From NCBI GenBank assembly GCA_016185245.1, contig JACPNZ010000042.1, positions 1-64,000 of the forward strand: DNA of 64,000 nt, given 5' to 3'. The notes below the pieces were generated by a model that was not told the origin of the DNA, did no database searches, and saw nothing but the letters and a program-made list of their open reading frames with translations. The translations under genes were made by a program, and so were the position numbers. Positions within the stretch are counted from its first letter, which is position 1. Every line of letters begins with the position of its first letter. Of the stretch, positions 1 to 8,325 are shown one piece after another. This DNA is from Hyphomicrobiales bacterium (GTDB lineage Bacteria; Pseudomonadota; Alphaproteobacteria; Rhizobiales; Aestuariivirgaceae).

Positions 1-94
1 AGCGGTCCCTGGTTAGGAAAGCGTCCGTCGCTCTCCACTTCAGGCCCCGCATCTTCTTCCCCGGTCTTCGACGGCTCGCGAACCGCCCCTCCAT
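1..94 (-). other. Possible 5' end of an unidentified gene, cut by window edge
   Basis: An open frame starts at an ATG whose first base is 94 and runs off the left edge; a second in-frame ATG at 52 is preceded by a purine-rich GGGGAAG stretch. It lies just downstream of the strong promoter-like pair at 113-140 on the same strand. The visible peptide is Arg/Lys-rich and resembles no family I recognise. The transcript could equally be non-coding. Confidence 0.25.
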
Positions 95-112
95 GGGAAG
101 GAGACAGGATCG

Positions 113-140
113 AATATACATCATAGGAAAACAGTGTCAA
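113..140 (-). promoter_or_regulatory. Sigma70-type promoter reading left
   Basis: On the minus strand TTGACA (140-135) is followed after 16 nt by TATATT (118-113), close to the sigma70 consensus. It lies downstream of the phaR stop and points away from it, so it should drive whatever lies beyond the left edge rather than phaR. Initiation would fall near 105. Confidence 0.5.
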
Positions 141-173
141 GGGGAAAAGAGGGCAAGTGGGGAAGGGCCGGGC

Positions 174-767
174 TTACTTGTTGGCGATGGTATCGAGCTT
201 CTGCTGCATGGCGGAGAGCTGGTCCTTGAGGGCCTGCAGATCGTCCTTGCCCGGCGCCCCGGACGATTGCGGCGCGGCGGGTTTCTGGCCGGCGGCCCCC
301 ATGGCGGCGGCGAAGGGGTTGAACACCCGCATGGCGTCGCCGAACATGCTCATGTTGCGCTGGGCCGCATCCTGCACCGCCTTGAACGGGTCGGCCCCCC
401 AGGCCTCGAGCATCTGACTGCGGAACTTCTCCTGCTCCTTGCCGAGATTGTCCAGCGAGAATTCCAGGAAGCCGGGCACGAAGGCCTCCATCGAGTCGCC
501 ATAGAAGCGGATGAGCTGGCGGAGAAAATTGATCGGCAGCAGATTGGTGCCCTTGTTCTCCTCCTCGAAGATAATCTGGGTCAAAACCGAGCGGGTGATT
601 TCCTCGCCGCTCTTGGCATCATAGACCACGAAATCGGTACCGGCCTTGACCATGGTCGCGAGGTCGTCGAGCGTCACATAGGTGCTGGTCGACGTGTTGT
701 AGAGGCGGCGGTTGGCGTATTTCTTGATGACCACCGCGCCCTGGGGCGCTGCCTTGTCCTCGCTCAA
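174..767 (-). CDS. phaR: Polyhydroxyalkanoate synthesis repressor PhaR
   Basis: A 197-residue cytoplasmic regulator that binds DNA and nascent PHA granules and represses phasin and PHA genes. The N-terminal PHB/PHA accumulation regulator domain is clear at residues 14-36 (KYANRRLYNTSTSTYVTL), followed by the granule-associated region with its hydrophobic FLRQLIRFYG segment near 81-90. The last 20 residues form a leucine-spaced coiled coil. The start is TTG at 767, chosen because GGAG lies six bases upstream and the family motif follows directly. It is divergent from phaA-phaB across a spacer with TTGCA palindromes, which fits control of both itself and the pha operon. In rhizobia the same gene is called aniA or phaR. 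Confidence 0.95.
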   Translation of the reverse strand: MSEDKAAPQGAVVIKKYANRRLYNTSTSTYVTLDDLATMVKAGTDFVVYDAKSGEEITRSVLTQIIFEEENKGTNLLPINFLRQLIRFYGDSMEAFVPGFLEFSLDNLGKEQEKFRSQMLEAWGADPFKAVQDAAQRNMSMFGDAMRVFNPFAAAMGAAGQKPAAPQSSGAPGKDDLQALKDQLSAMQQKLDTIANK

Positions 768-823
768 CGCTCACTCCTCGATTCCGCTCCGCTTGCCCCC
801 GGGGGCTCAAGCGGAAATTCCAA

Positions 824-870
824 TTGCAATGCAAAAACTTGCGCTCCGCAGTGCACAATTGCAAGTGCAA
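824..870. promoter_or_regulatory. Candidate PhaR operator (paired TTGCA palindromes)
   Basis: Two inverted repeats lie in the phaR/phaA divergent spacer: TTGCAATGCAA at 824-834 and TTGCAAGTGCAA at 859-870, with a further GTGCAC between them at 851-856. Their centres are about 36 nt apart, roughly three and a half helical turns. Known PhaR sites in Paracoccus and Rhodobacter are TGC-rich, so these are the obvious operators. No footprint exists for this organism. Confidence 0.6.
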
Positions 871-962
871 AAATTTCGGCGCTGCCCCTCGCCAACTCTG
901 TCGCATCGCACAAAAAGTGCTATGGAGGGCATATGCGGTCTTAATGGTTAGAAGGAGGCATC

Positions 963-2147
963 ATGGCCAGTTCGCACAATGGAGTTGTCGTCGTTTCCGC
1001 GGCGCGCACACCAGTGGGTTCCTTCAATGGATCGCTGTCGTCTGTCCCGGCCTCCTACCTCGGCACCGTGGCGCTGAAGGCGGCCATGGCGAGAGCCATG
1101 GTCGAAGCGGCCGAAGTCGACGAGGTGATCCTCGGCCAGGTGCTCGCCGCCGGCCAGGGCCAGAACCCGGCCCGCCAGGCCGCCGTCAATGCCGGCATTC
1201 CGGTGGGTTCGCCCGCCTGGGGCGTGAACCAGCTGTGCGGCTCGGGGCTGCGGGCGGTAGCCCTCGGCATGCAGCAGATCGTCAATGGCGACGCCAAAAT
1301 CGTCGCCACCGGCGGCCAGGAATCGATGAGCAAGGCGCCCCATGTGGCGCATCTTCGCGATGGCGTGAAGATGGGCGACTGGTCGCTGGTCGACACCATG
1401 ATCAAGGACGGGTTGTGGGATGCCTTCAACGGCTACCACATGGGTGCGACCGCCGAGAACGTGGCCAAGCAGTGGCAAATCACCCGCGACACCCAGGACG
1501 CCTTTGCGGTTGCTTCCCAGAACAAGGCGGAGAAAGCACAAGGTGCTGGCCGCTTCAAGGACGAGATCGTCCCCGTGACCATCGCCACCCGCAAGGGCGA
1601 CGTGGTGGTGGCCGACGACGAATACATCAAGAAGGGTGTCACCCTCGACCAGGTCGGCAAGCTCAAGCCCGCCTTCGCCAAGGATGGCTCGGTGACCGCC
1701 GCCAATGCGTCCGGCATCAATGACGGTGCCGCCGCGGTCATTTTGATGAGCGCCAAGGAAGCCGAAAAACGCGGGCTGACGCCGCTCGCCCGCATCGCCT
1801 CGTGGGCAAGTGTCGGGGTCGATCCGGCGATCATGGGCTCGGGTCCGATCCCGGCCTCGCGCGCCGCCCTCACCAAGGCCGGCTGGAAGGTCGAGAACCT
1901 CGATCTGGTGGAGGCCAACGAGGCCTTCGCCGCCCAGGCCTGCGCCGTCAACAAGGACATGGGCTGGAACCCCGACATCGTCAACGTCAACGGCGGTGCC
2001 ATCGCCATCGGTCATCCGATCGGTGCTTCCGGCGCAAGGGTGCTGACCACGCTCTTGCACGAGATGCAGAAGCGCAACGCCAAGAAGGGTCTCGCCACCC
2101 TGTGTATCGGTGGCGGTATGGGCATCGCCATGTGCGTCGAACGTTAA
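963..2147 (+). CDS. phaA: Acetyl-CoA acetyltransferase (beta-ketothiolase) PhaA
   Basis: A 394-residue thiolase that condenses two acetyl-CoA into acetoacetyl-CoA, the first step of polyhydroxybutyrate synthesis. The nucleophilic cysteine lies in NQLCGSGLRAV (Cys92), the catalytic histidine in GGAIAIGHPIGASGAR, and the proton-relay cysteine in LCIGGGMGIAMC (about residue 381), all intact. Length is standard for biosynthetic thiolases. A strong GAAGGAGG Shine-Dalgarno precedes the ATG. It is followed 24 nt later by phaB in the same direction, forming a phaAB operon opposite phaR. The same enzyme can feed the ethylmalonyl-CoA pathway, genes of which lie near 45 kb. Confidence 0.97.
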   Translation: MASSHNGVVVVSAARTPVGSFNGSLSSVPASYLGTVALKAAMARAMVEAAEVDEVILGQVLAAGQGQNPARQAAVNAGIPVGSPAWGVNQLCGSGLRAVALGMQQIVNGDAKIVATGGQESMSKAPHVAHLRDGVKMGDWSLVDTMIKDGLWDAFNGYHMGATAENVAKQWQITRDTQDAFAVASQNKAEKAQGAGRFKDEIVPVTIATRKGDVVVADDEYIKKGVTLDQVGKLKPAFAKDGSVTAANASGINDGAAAVILMSAKEAEKRGLTPLARIASWASVGVDPAIMGSGPIPASRAALTKAGWKVENLDLVEANEAFAAQACAVNKDMGWNPDIVNVNGGAIAIGHPIGASGARVLTTLLHEMQKRNAKKGLATLCIGGGMGIAMCVER

Positions 2148-2171
2148 AACGACAGATCGGGAGACACCAGA

Positions 2172-2897
2172 ATGGCACGTGTTGCAGTGGTGACCGGCGG
2201 CAGCCGCGGCATCGGAGCGGCGATCTCGAAGGCCCTGAAGGCTTCGGGCTACAAGGTCGCCGCCATCTATGCCGGCAATGACGAGGCCGCCGCCAAGTTC
2301 AAGGCCGAGACCGGCATTCCGGTCTACAAGTGGGATGTCTCCAACTACGAGGCCTGCATCGCTGGTCTCAAGCAGGTCGAAGCCGATCTCGGTCCCGTCG
2401 AAGTGCTGGTCAACAATGCCGGCATTACCCGCGACGGCATGTTCCACAAGATGACGGTGGAGCAATGGTATGCGGTCATCAACACCAATCTCAATTCGCT
2501 GTTCAACATGTGCCGGCCGGTGATCGAGGGCATGCGAGCCAGGAAATTCGGGCGAATCGTCAATATCTCCTCGATCAACGGCCAGAAGGGCCAGATGGGG
2601 CAGACGAATTATTCCGCCTCCAAGGCCGGCGACATCGGCTTCACCAAGGCACTGGCCCAGGAGAGTGCCAAGTCCGGCATCACCGTCAACGTCATCTGCC
2701 CGGGCTACATCGCCACCGAAATGGTCATGGCGGTGCCCCTGGAGGTGCGGGAAAAGAACATCATTCCGCAGATCGCCGTGGGCCGCCTGGGCGAGCCCGA
2801 GGAAATCGCCCGCTGCGTGGTGTTTCTGGCCAGCGACGAGGCGGGCTTCATCACCGGCTCGACGCTCTCGGCCAATGGCGGCCAGTACATGGCGTGA
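2172..2897 (+). CDS. phaB: Acetoacetyl-CoA reductase PhaB
   Basis: A 241-residue short-chain dehydrogenase that reduces acetoacetyl-CoA to (R)-3-hydroxybutyryl-CoA with NADPH, supplying PHA synthase. The Rossmann motif TGGSRGIG sits at residues 8-15, NNAG near residue 80, and the catalytic Ser-Tyr-Lys set in ISSINGQKGQMGQTNYSASK. The C-terminal GGQYMA ending is typical of PhaB. It is the second gene of the phaAB operon. PHA synthase phaC is not in the window, as is usual in rhizobia where phaC is unlinked. Confidence 0.96.
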   Translation: MARVAVVTGGSRGIGAAISKALKASGYKVAAIYAGNDEAAAKFKAETGIPVYKWDVSNYEACIAGLKQVEADLGPVEVLVNNAGITRDGMFHKMTVEQWYAVINTNLNSLFNMCRPVIEGMRARKFGRIVNISSINGQKGQMGQTNYSASKAGDIGFTKALAQESAKSGITVNVICPGYIATEMVMAVPLEVREKNIIPQIAVGRLGEPEEIARCVVFLASDEAGFITGSTLSANGGQYMA

Positions 2898-2907
2898 GGA
2901 AGCCACC

Positions 2908-2957
2908 AATAGCGAATGGTTGCATTCTATTCGCCATTCGCTATTCGCTATTCGCCG
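2908..2957. repeat. CTATTCGC-type palindromic intergenic repeat
   Basis: Between phaB and ccmA, AATAGCGAATGG (2908-2919) is perfectly complementary to CCATTCGCTATT (2934-2945), a 12-bp stem with a 14-nt loop. It continues into further copies of the octamer CTATTCGC up to base 2956. This simple repeat occupies the place of the ccmA ribosome-binding site. Confidence 0.6.
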
Positions 2958-3557
2958 ATGCAGATCATCGGCCAGGATCTCGTTTGCGAACGCGGCGGAC
3001 GCACCGTGTTTCATGATGTGAGCTTCATGGTGAACCGCCATGAGCTTCTGCAACTCACCGGCCCCAACGGCTCGGGCAAGTCGTCGCTGCTTCGTATGAT
3101 CGCCGGGCTCAACGATCCGGCGGCGGGAACGCTCAACCTCGATGGCGGCCATGCCGACCTCACGATCGGCCAGCAGGCCCATCTGATCGCCCACCAGGAG
3201 GCGGTGAAGCTGGCCCTGACGGTCGCCGAGAACCTCGCCTTCTGGGCCGGCTTCCTCGGCGGCGGCGATGTCGGCAACGCCCTTGCCGCTCTCGATCTCA
3301 CCCGGCTCGCCCACTACCCGGCAGGACTTCTCTCGGCCGGCCAGAAGCGCCGCCTATCGCTCGCCCGCCTGGTGCTGGTGCCGCGGCTCCTGTGGTTGCT
3401 CGACGAACCGACCGTGGGACTCGATACCGCTTCGCAGCAGCGCCTTGCCGGCATGATGACCGAGCATCTGGCGAAGGGCGGCATGATCATCGCCGCCACC
3501 CATGTGGCCCTCGGCCTCGAACCGGCCCGCCGTCTCGATCTGGGGCCACGGGCATGA
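2958..3557 (+). CDS. ccmA: Heme exporter ATP-binding protein CcmA
   Basis: A 199-residue ABC ATPase of the cytochrome c maturation machinery. With CcmB it forms the transporter that uses ATP to release heme-loaded CcmE from CcmC in the inner membrane. Walker A is GPNGSGKSS (residues 35-43), the signature LSAGQKRRLSLAR, and Walker B LLWLLDEP. The ATG at 2958 is preferred over an in-frame ATG at 2916, because the extra 14 residues would be encoded by the CTATTCGC repeat. No clear Shine-Dalgarno precedes it. The stop overlaps the ccmB start (ATGA). Confidence 0.93.
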   Translation: MQIIGQDLVCERGGRTVFHDVSFMVNRHELLQLTGPNGSGKSSLLRMIAGLNDPAAGTLNLDGGHADLTIGQQAHLIAHQEAVKLALTVAENLAFWAGFLGGGDVGNALAALDLTRLAHYPAGLLSAGQKRRLSLARLVLVPRLLWLLDEPTVGLDTASQQRLAGMMTEHLAKGGMIIAATHVALGLEPARRLDLGPRA

Positions 3558-4222
3558 GCCTCATCCTGGCGCTCATTCGCCGCGACCTGACGCTGGCCTT
3601 CCGCCAGGGCGGCGGGGTGGGCACCGCGCTGGGCTTCTTCCTGACCGTCGTGGTGCTCCTGCCCATTGGCCTCGGCCCCGACCAGGCGCTCCTGCAGCGG
3701 CTGGCGCCCGGCGCCCTGTGGATAGCACTGCTTCTCGCCGTGCTGCTCTCGGCCGACCGCATCTTCCAGCAGGATTACGAGGATGGCTCCCTCGACATCA
3801 TGGCCATGGGGCCGATGCCGCTGGAGCTGGTGGCGCTCGCCAAGGCCATTGCCCATTGGCTGGCGAGCAGCCTGCCGCTCGCCGTCGCCGCCCCCCTGCT
3901 CGGCTTCCTCATCAATCTCGATCCGGCGGCGATCTTGCCGCTGGCGCTTGCCATGGGGTTGGGCTCGGTCGCCCTGTCGCTGCTTGCCTCGATCGGGGCG
4001 GCAGTGACCGTCGGATTACGCCGCGGCGGGCTTCTCGTCTCGCTTCTGATACTTCCACTCTATGTGCCGGTGCTGATCTTCGGCGTCTCCGCCTCGACCG
4101 CCCCAGGCGCCGGCCCCGATATCGCCACACCGTCGTTGCTCATACTCTCGGCCATGGCGCTGGCCAGCCTGGTGCTCTCCCCCCTCGCCGCGGCTGCGGC
4201 ACTCAGGTCCTATCTCAAGTGA
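3554..4222 (+). CDS. ccmB: Heme exporter membrane protein CcmB
   Basis: A 222-residue polytopic inner-membrane protein with about six hydrophobic segments, starting MSLILALIRRDLTLAF as in other CcmB proteins. It partners CcmA in the ABC-type complex needed to recycle the heme chaperone CcmE. The start ATG overlaps the ccmA stop by four bases, so translation is probably coupled. ccmC follows four bases after its stop. Confidence 0.93.
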   Translation: MSLILALIRRDLTLAFRQGGGVGTALGFFLTVVVLLPIGLGPDQALLQRLAPGALWIALLLAVLLSADRIFQQDYEDGSLDIMAMGPMPLELVALAKAIAHWLASSLPLAVAAPLLGFLINLDPAAILPLALAMGLGSVALSLLASIGAAVTVGLRRGGLLVSLLILPLYVPVLIFGVSASTAPGAGPDIATPSLLILSAMALASLVLSPLAAAAALRSYLK

Positions 4223-4226
4223 AGCC

Positions 4227-4970
4227 ATGCGGATAAAAGCCCAGCCGATGCAGACCCTCGCCAACCCCGCCCGCTTCGTCGGCCTCGCCAATGCGGTGCT
4301 GCCCTTCGTCTGGGTGGCGACTATCATTCTCTTCGCCATCGGGCTCTATGGCGCCATCGTCACTTCGCCTCCCGACTATCAGCAGGGAGAGACGGTGCGC
4401 ATCATGTTCGTCCATGTGCCGGCCGCCTGGCTGGCGCTCATGGTCTATACGGTGATGGCGCTGGCCAGTGCGGTTGCCATCGTCTTTCGCCACCCTCTCG
4501 CTGACGTCGCGGCCAAGACCGCCGCTCCCATCGGCGCCACCTTCACTTTCCTTGCGCTGGCTACCGGCTCGCTGTGGGGCAAGCCCATGTGGGGCGCCTG
4601 GTGGGTGTGGGATGCCAGGCTCACTTCGATGTTCGTGCTGTTCCTGCTTTACATCGGCTACATGGCCGTATGGCAGGCGATCGACGAGCCGCACCGGGCA
4701 GCCCTGGTGGCCCGGATCGTGGCCCTCGTCGGCTTCGTCAACATTCCGATCGTCAAGTTCTCGGTGACCTGGTGGAACTCGCTCCATCAACCGGCCAGCG
4801 TCTTCCGCATCGATGGCCCGACCATTGCGCCTTCGATGCTGTGGCCGCTCCTGGTCATGGGGCTCGCCTATACGCTGTTGTTCCTGGCGCTGCATCTCGT
4901 TTCGATCCGGGCCGAGGTCACCGCCCGCAAGATCCGTCAGATGCGCCTTGCCGAGATCGGAGAACGCTAA
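4227..4970 (+). CDS. ccmC: Heme lyase/exporter CcmC
   Basis: A 247-residue six-helix membrane protein that presents heme to CcmE in the periplasm. The diagnostic tryptophan-rich WWD motif, GAWWVWDAR, is at residues 123-131. The two heme-ligand histidines are present in FVHVPAAW (about His63) and NSLHQP. The last base of its TAA is the first base of the ccmD ATG (TAATG), indicating re-initiation. Confidence 0.95.
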   Translation: MRIKAQPMQTLANPARFVGLANAVLPFVWVATIILFAIGLYGAIVTSPPDYQQGETVRIMFVHVPAAWLALMVYTVMALASAVAIVFRHPLADVAAKTAAPIGATFTFLALATGSLWGKPMWGAWWVWDARLTSMFVLFLLYIGYMAVWQAIDEPHRAALVARIVALVGFVNIPIVKFSVTWWNSLHQPASVFRIDGPTIAPSMLWPLLVMGLAYTLLFLALHLVSIRAEVTARKIRQMRLAEIGER

Positions 4971-5116
4971 TGGATTTCGCCGCAGCGCATGTGAGTTTCG
5001 TGATCGGTGCCTACGCATTGTCGGCGATCGCACTGGTCGGTCTGACGATCCAGGTGATCACCCGCGACCGCGCCCTCAAGGCCGAGCTGCGGCGCCTCGA
5101 GGAGCACCGCCGGTGA
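4970..5116 (+). CDS. ccmD: Heme exporter subunit CcmD
   Basis: A 48-residue single-pass membrane protein: a hydrophobic helix at about residues 8-29 followed by a basic and acidic cytoplasmic tail ending LEEHRR. CcmD is poorly conserved but always has this size, topology and position between ccmC and ccmG. It helps release holo-CcmE from the CcmABC complex. The start overlaps the ccmC stop (TAATG) and its TGA overlaps the ccmG GTG. Confidence 0.9.
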   Translation: MDFAAAHVSFVIGAYALSAIALVGLTIQVITRDRALKAELRRLEEHRR

Positions 5117-5670
5117 CGTCGCCCGGCCGCGCCATCATCACCGCCCTGCCGGTCATCCTGTTTGCCTCCCTGGCGCTGTTGTTCTGGCGCGGCCTGTCGG
5201 GCGATCCTTCCCTAATTCCCTCGGCCCTGATCGGCCGGCCCGCCCCGGAAGTGACGCTGCCGCCGATCACCGGCTCCGACATACCCGCTTTCGACAGCGC
5301 CAGCCTCAAGGCCGGGAACGTGACCGTCATCAACGTCTGGGCTTCCTGGTGCGTGCCGTGCCGTACCGAAAATCCCCTGCTCATGGAACTGGCCAAGCGC
5401 GGCGACATCCGCCTCGTCGGCATCAACTACAAGGACGATCCCGAGAACGCCCGGCGCTTTCTCGGCACCCTGGGCAATCCTTTCGCGGCAATCGTCGCCG
5501 ACGAACAGGGCCGCGCCGCCGTCGACTGGGGCGTCTATGGCGTGCCCGAGACCTTCGTGGTCGATGGCCAGGGCATCATCCGCTTCAAATGGATCGGGCC
5601 GCTCACCCCCGAGGCGCTGGCCGGCACTTTGAAAACCGAAATCGACAAGGCCAAGTCGCCGCTCAAGTAG
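5113..5670 (+). CDS. ccmG: Thiol:disulfide oxidoreductase CcmG/DsbE
   Basis: A 185-residue membrane-anchored periplasmic thioredoxin-fold protein that keeps apocytochrome c cysteines reduced for heme attachment. An uncleaved N-terminal signal anchor (about residues 7-24) precedes the thioredoxin domain with active site WASWCVPC, and the GVYGVPETF cis-proline loop is present. Translation starts at GTG 5113, overlapping the ccmD stop (GTGA). The remaining maturation genes (ccmE, F, H, I) are absent here and must be elsewhere, as in many rhizobia. Confidence 0.94.
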   Translation: MTSPGRAIITALPVILFASLALLFWRGLSGDPSLIPSALIGRPAPEVTLPPITGSDIPAFDSASLKAGNVTVINVWASWCVPCRTENPLLMELAKRGDIRLVGINYKDDPENARRFLGTLGNPFAAIVADEQGRAAVDWGVYGVPETFVVDGQGIIRFKWIGPLTPEALAGTLKTEIDKAKSPLK

Positions 5671-5820
5671 CGCACGGCGCCGGGCCATCGCAAATTGGCC
5701 AGGGATTGATTGCGCTTAGCCGACAGCACCCGTCCCATCTATTGAGTTGACAAGGACTTCCGAACCCGGCGAAACAGGACATTCTATTCGGGCCGGGTGG
5801 AGTGAGCTACGGATCAGGCG

Positions 5821-6696
5821 ATGCGCGGAATCATACTGGCGGGCGGCAGCGGCACGCGGCTTTATCCGCTCACCCTGGCGATGTCGAAGCAGCTCCTGCC
5901 GGTCTACGACAAGCCGATGATCTACTATCCGATGTCGGTGCTGATGCTGGCCGGCATCCGCGACATCCTGGTGATCTCGACGCCGCACGACCTGCCGCTG
6001 TTCCGCCATCTCCTCGGCGACGGCAGTATCTTCGGCCTCAACCTGTCCTTTGCCGAACAACCCCATCCGGGTGGCCTGGCCCAGGCTTTCCTGATCGGCG
6101 AGAGGTTCCTCGACGGCGGCCCCGGCGCCCTGGTACTCGGCGACAATATCTTCCACGGCGACAAGCTGCAGGACCGTTGCCGGGCGGCGGCGATGCGAAG
6201 TCGCGGCGCCACCATCTTCGCCTATCATGTGTCGGATCCCGAACGCTATGGCGTTGTCTCTTTCGACAAGAACCGAAGGGCGACCGCAATCGAGGAAAAG
6301 CCGAAGGAACCCAAATCGAACTGGGCCGTCACCGGCCTCTATTTCTACGATGCCGACGTGGTCGAGATCGCCAAGGCGGTGCGGCCCTCGGCCCGCGGCG
6401 AGCTCGAGATCACCGATGTCAACCGCACCTATCTGGAGCGCGGCGACCTGTCGGTGGAGATGCTGGGGCGGGGCTTCGCCTGGCTCGACACCGGCACCCA
6501 TGACAGCCTGCACGATGCCAGTTCCTATATCCGCACCATCGAAACCCGCACCGGCGAGAAGATCTGCTGCCCCGAGGAGATCGCCTTCAACTGCGGCTTC
6601 ATCGACGCAGACGCGGTGCTGCGCCGCGCCGCCAGCCTCGGCAAGACCGACTATGCCGCCTATCTGCGCCGCGTCGTGGCCGAGCGCGGGGCCTGA
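5821..6696 (+). CDS. rfbA: Glucose-1-phosphate thymidylyltransferase RfbA
   Basis: A 291-residue nucleotidyltransferase that makes dTDP-glucose from dTTP and glucose-1-phosphate, the first step to dTDP-L-rhamnose. The pyrophosphorylase signature [13 protein letters not shown] spans residues 6-18, with [15 protein letters not shown] just after and the LVLGDN metal/sugar site near residue 110. It heads a tight rfbA-C-B-D operon; rfbC begins three bases after the stop. Confidence 0.96.
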   Translation: MRGIILAGGSGTRLYPLTLAMSKQLLPVYDKPMIYYPMSVLMLAGIRDILVISTPHDLPLFRHLLGDGSIFGLNLSFAEQPHPGGLAQAFLIGERFLDGGPGALVLGDNIFHGDKLQDRCRAAAMRSRGATIFAYHVSDPERYGVVSFDKNRRATAIEEKPKEPKSNWAVTGLYFYDADVVEIAKAVRPSARGELEITDVNRTYLERGDLSVEMLGRGFAWLDTGTHDSLHDASSYIRTIETRTGEKICCPEEIAFNCGFIDADAVLRRAASLGKTDYAAYLRRVVAERGA

Positions 6697-6699
6697 GCC

Positions 6700-7254
6700 A
6701 TGGACATCCGCCCGCTCGGCCTCGACGGGGTCGTCGAAATCGTGCCGAAGAAATTCGGCGACGCAAGGGGCTTTTTCTCCGAGACCTGGTCGAAGAAGAG
6801 TTTCGCCGCCGCAGGGCTTGCCATCGACTGGGTCCAGGACAACTTGTCGTTCTCGGCCGAGGCCGGCGTGCTGCGCGGGCTGCATTTCCAGGTGGCACCT
6901 TTCGCCCAGGACAAGCTCATACGGGTGTTGCGCGGGGCGATCTTCGACGTCGCCGTCGATCTGCGCCAAGCTTCGCCAAGCTACGGCCGCTGGGTCTCCT
7001 GCGTGCTGACGCCGGAAGCCTGGAACGGGCTCTTGATCCCCAGGGGATTTGCCCACGGCTTTCTGACCCTTCAGCCGGCGACCGAAGTCTTCTACAAGGT
7101 CTCGGCCCCCTATGCGCAGCAATGCGACCGCTCGATTCGCTGGGACGATCCGGCAATCGCCGTCGACTGGCCGGTGGGCGACCGCGCCCCCATCCTCTCC
7201 GACAAGGACCGCGTGGCACCGCTCCTGTCGGAGGCGGGCGACATCTCGTTCTGA
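6700..7254 (+). CDS. rfbC: dTDP-4-dehydrorhamnose 3,5-epimerase RfbC
   Basis: A 184-residue cupin-fold epimerase that inverts C3 and C5 of dTDP-4-keto-6-deoxyglucose. The catalytic base lies in VLRGLHFQ, and RGFAHGFLTL plus VFYKVSAPY, containing the conserved active-site tyrosine, are present. Length is typical. The gene sits between rfbA and rfbB with short spacers, so all four rhamnose genes are probably co-transcribed. Confidence 0.95.
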   Translation: MDIRPLGLDGVVEIVPKKFGDARGFFSETWSKKSFAAAGLAIDWVQDNLSFSAEAGVLRGLHFQVAPFAQDKLIRVLRGAIFDVAVDLRQASPSYGRWVSCVLTPEAWNGLLIPRGFAHGFLTLQPATEVFYKVSAPYAQQCDRSIRWDDPAIAVDWPVGDRAPILSDKDRVAPLLSEAGDISF

Positions 7255-7266
7255 CGGAGACTGGCG

Positions 7267-8325
7267 ATGAAAGTGATGGTGACGGGCGGATCGGGTTTCA
7301 TCGGATCGGCCGTCTGCCGCCACCTGGTGCGCGATCTGGGTTTCGCCGTGGTCAATGTCGACAAGCTCACCTATGCGGCGAGTGCCGCTTCGACCGCCGA
7401 GATCGCCGGCAATCCGCGCTACGGCTTCCGCCGCCTCGACATCTGCGACCGCGAGGCGATGCTGCGGGCGATGCGCGAGGAAGAGATCGACGCCGTCATG
7501 CATCTGGCCGCCGAAAGCCACGTCGATCGCTCGATCGACGCTCCCGGCGAATTCGTCCAGACCAATATTCTCGGCACCTTCTCGCTCCTCCAGGCGGCGC
7601 GCGCCTATCATGGCTCGCTTGCCGAGCCCCGGCGTTCAAAATTCCGTTTCCACCACATCTCGACCGACGAGGTGTTCGGCGACCTGCCGTTTGACGGTGG
7701 CTTTTTCACCGAGGACACGCCCTATGCGCCATCCTCGCCCTATTCGGCCTCGAAAGCCGCCTCCGATCATCTGGCGATGGCCTGGCACAAGACCTATGGC
7801 CTACCGGTGGTGCTGTCCAACTGCTCCAACAACTACGGCCCTTTCCACTTTCCCGAGAAGCTCATTCCGCTGATGATCATCAACGGTCTCGAGGGCAAGG
7901 AATTGCCGGTCTATGGCACCGGCCAGAACGTCCGCGACTGGCTGCATGTGGAGGACCACGCCCGGGCGCTCGTTTTGGTGATGACCAGGGGCCGGACCGG
8001 CCAGTCCTACAATATCGGCAGCCGCAACGAGCGCAGCAATCTGGCGGTGGTCGAAACCATTGCCGATCTTCTCGACGAAATGGTGCCGCTCAATTCGGGC
8101 TCGCGCCGGGCCCTCATCCGCTTTGTCGGCGACCGGCCCGGACACGATCTCCGCTATGCCGTCGATGCCGGCAAGATCGAGCGCGAACTCGGTTGGCGGG
8201 CCAGGGAGACTTTCGATACCGGGCTGCGCAAGACGGTCGAATGGTACCTCGCCAACCGCGACTGGTGGCAGCCCTTGCGCCAAGCCCGTTACGGCGGCCA
8301 GCGGCTTGGTACGCTCGGGCGATGA
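7267..8325 (+). CDS. rfbB: dTDP-glucose 4,6-dehydratase RfbB
   Basis: A 352-residue extended short-chain dehydrogenase that converts dTDP-glucose to dTDP-4-keto-6-deoxyglucose with bound NAD. The dinucleotide motif GGSGFIG is at residues 7-13, [12 protein letters not shown] near 80, [10 protein letters not shown] carries the catalytic Thr-Asp-Glu, and [10 protein letters not shown] carries the Tyr-Lys pair. Its stop overlaps the rfbD start (ATGA). Confidence 0.96.
   Translation: MKVMVTGGSGFIGSAVCRHLVRDLGFAVVNVDKLTYAASAASTAEIAGNPRYGFRRLDICDREAMLRAMREEEIDAVMHLAAESHVDRSIDAPGEFVQTNILGTFSLLQAARAYHGSLAEPRRSKFRFHHISTDEVFGDLPFDGGFFTEDTPYAPSSPYSASKAASDHLAMAWHKTYGLPVVLSNCSNNYGPFHFPEKLIPLMIINGLEGKELPVYGTGQNVRDWLHVEDHARALVLVMTRGRTGQSYNIGSRNERSNLAVVETIADLLDEMVPLNSGSRRALIRFVGDRPGHDLRYAVDAGKIERELGWRARETFDTGLRKTVEWYLANRDWWQPLRQARYGGQRLGTLGR

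Noticed and set aside
2934-2956. Tandem CTATTCGC units as a possible short CRISPR-like array
   Set aside because: The units are adjacent octamers without spacers and no cas genes are present.
2916-2957. Upstream in-frame ATG as ccmA start
   Set aside because: The added 14 residues are encoded by a CTATTCGC repeat and the nearest purine-rich site is 15 nt away; homologues start at MQIIG.
948-3314. A 788-codon open frame on the minus strand across phaA, phaB and ccmA
   Set aside because: It is antisense to three clearly recognisable genes, and its peptide is Arg/Gly/His-rich with no domain; long antisense frames are expected at this GC content.
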